Source: PZPK01 sp963974595
Lineage (GTDB): Bacteria; Pseudomonadota; Gammaproteobacteria; Pseudomonadales; Oleiphilaceae
Direction: 5' to 3'
NCBI GenBank assembly: GCA_963974595.1
Contig: CAXBDA010000110.1
Location: 1 to 6,919 of the forward strand
DNA length: 6,919 nucleotides
The translations under genes and the position numbers were made by a program. This document shows positions 6,201 to 6,919 of this stretch, piece after piece. The notes under the pieces were generated by a model. It made no database searches, was not told the DNA's origin, and saw only the letters and a program-made list of their open reading frames with translations. How positions within the stretch are numbered: the first letter of the stretch is position 1; each line of letters starts with the position of its first letter.

Positions 6201-6482
6201 ATGAGTCAGACTATGCCCGAAGTGATCATGTATTCTTCTCAATACTGCCCTTTTTGTTTTCGAGCAAAATCTATTTTCCAGCAAAAGTCGGTTACTTTTA
6301 AAGAGCTCGATGTGGATGCTAATCCTCAATTAAGAAAAGAAATGATGGAGAAATCGGGCCAAAGAACTGTGCCACAAATATGGGTAGGTGAGTTACATAT
6401 TGGTGGATGTGATGACTTGATGACGATTCAACGCAGTGGTGAGTTAGATGAGTTGCTCGGAATTAGTGAGCAATTTCAGTAA
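6201..6482 (+). CDS. grxC: glutaredoxin 3 (GrxC family)
   Basis: 93-residue cytosolic class I dithiol glutaredoxin that reduces protein disulfides and glutathione mixed disulfides using glutathione. The thioredoxin-fold landmarks are present: active site Cys16-Pro-Phe-Cys19 in YCPFCFRAK, the TVP cis-proline loop (56-58) and the glutathione-binding IGGCDDL (67-73). The active site is CPFC rather than the CPYC of E. coli Grx3. Cys70 in the GGCDD loop corresponds to the extra Cys of E. coli Grx3. The gene lies 13 bp after yibN and is probably co-transcribed with it. Two starts are possible: ATG at 6201, or ATG at 6213, which would give an 89-residue protein beginning just before EVIMYSS, closer to the usual N-terminus. 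Neither has a strong Shine-Dalgarno, so the first is kept tentatively. Confidence 0.95.
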   Translation: MSQTMPEVIMYSSQYCPFCFRAKSIFQQKSVTFKELDVDANPQLRKEMMEKSGQRTVPQIWVGELHIGGCDDLMTIQRSGELDELLGISEQFQ

Positions 6483-6574
6483 AAAGAGAGCTGTGCACTC
6501 GCATTTTTCGAAATCAGGATCTAGTATAAATTTTTATCGAAATAAAACTACCGTGTTAGTTAAAGAACCCAATT

Positions 6575-6578
6575 AGGA
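6575..6578 (+). promoter_or_regulatory. ribosome binding site of secB
   Basis: AGGA 6 nt before the ATG at 6585. Another ATG overlaps it at 6578, but that one is out of frame and reaches a stop after four codons. Confidence 0.7.
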
Positions 6579-6584
6579 TGTCAC

Positions 6585-6919
6585 ATGTCTGAGAATGAAA
6601 ATCAAAATCAAAATGAAGCCGCTCAACCTGCACAAGCAAACTTTGCGCTTCAACGTATTTATGTAAAAGATATTTCTTTTGAGTCACCAAATTCGCCAAT
6701 GGTCTTCCAAAAACAATGGAAGCCAGAAGTTAAAATGGATCTAAATACCAAAAATACGAAACTTGGTGATGATCATTATGAAGTGGTTGTATCGGTGACA
6801 TTGACAGTTACTGTTGAAACAATGACGGCTTATATCGTTGAAGTTCAGCAGGCCGGTATTTTTGCTGTTCAGGGTATTGAAGGTGGGCATTTGGCTCAAG
6901 CTTTGAATGCATTTTGTCC
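6585..6919 (+). CDS. secB: protein-export chaperone SecB (partial, 3' end beyond window)
   Basis: The first 111 codons are visible of a family usually around 150-160 residues. SecB is a cytosolic homotetramer that keeps secretory precursors unfolded and passes them to SecA. A short Asn/Gln/Glu-rich N-terminus (residues 2-18) leads into the family signature FALQRIYVKDISFESPNSP (20-38), then the beta strands HYEVVVSVTLTVTVE and AYIVEVQQAGIFAV, and ends near ALNAFCP, the start of the region that reads LxxYCP in other SecB proteins. The 102-bp gap after grxC contains a TATAAA (6525-6530) without a convincing -35, so secB could have its own promoter or be read from yibN-grxC. No clear terminator separates them. 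Confidence 0.97.
   Translation, partial: MSENENQNQNEAAQPAQANFALQRIYVKDISFESPNSPMVFQKQWKPEVKMDLNTKNTKLGDDHYEVVVSVTLTVTVETMTAYIVEVQQAGIFAVQGIEGGHLAQALNAFC

Noticed and set aside
6144..6329. 61-residue minus-strand open frame over the yibN-grxC junction
   Set aside because: It runs opposite to two well-supported genes and covers the grxC active site; no family resemblance.
6486..6508. possible terminator after grxC (GAG...CTC followed by a T-run)
   Set aside because: The stem is only 3 bp around the self-complementary GTGCAC, too weak to call an intrinsic terminator.
6504..6545. repeated TCGAAAT-containing motif between grxC and secB
   Set aside because: Two short AT-rich copies in a 102-bp gap with different flanks; likely chance without comparative data.

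Overview
This window is ordinary chromosomal DNA from a low-GC gammaproteobacterium, by eye clearly AT-rich. It holds two divergent gene blocks whose order matches a neighbourhood known from the class: yibN-grxC-secB facing away from gpmI-envC-yibQ, as in E. coli. A ctpA-type protease lies between envC and yibQ, as I recall from Pseudomonas. Protein composition and GC suggest a marine or methylotroph-like lineage such as the Cycloclasticus/Methylophaga side of the class. That genus-level guess is inference only.

Left part, minus strand, from the right end of the block to the left: gpmI (cofactor-independent phosphoglycerate mutase, glycolysis); a good intrinsic terminator; envC (periplasmic activator of the septal amidases); ctpA (S41 carboxy-terminal processing protease with a PDZ domain); and a YibQ-type divergent polysaccharide deacetylase. 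The envC-ctpA gap is 21 bp and the ctpA-yibQ gap is 1 bp, so these three are very probably one transcript devoted to cell-wall remodelling in the envelope. After a 103-bp gap, the window edge cuts a minus-strand gene whose first 41 codons look like the start of a CheW-like domain protein.

Middle: a 303-bp AT-rich divergent intergenic region (5468-5770). It carries a consensus TATAAT for the rightward block and several ambiguous AT-rich -10-like sites for gpmI.

Right part, plus strand: a membrane-anchored rhodanese-fold protein of YibN type without the catalytic cysteine; a class I glutaredoxin (grxC) 13 bp downstream; and, after a 102-bp gap, the first 111 codons of the export chaperone secB, cut by the window end. 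This block links thiol redox work with protein export.

I saw no mobile element, CRISPR array, tRNA, rRNA, riboswitch or phage feature, and no clearly new system. The most useful points are corrections and details: the gpmI start should be the ATG at 5467, not the TTG at 5488; the rhodanese is catalytically degenerate; EnvC lacks all the LytM zinc ligands that distinguish an enzyme from an activator; and a terminator sits only 43 bp before the envC start codon, so envC must either have a promoter buried in it or depend on read-through.
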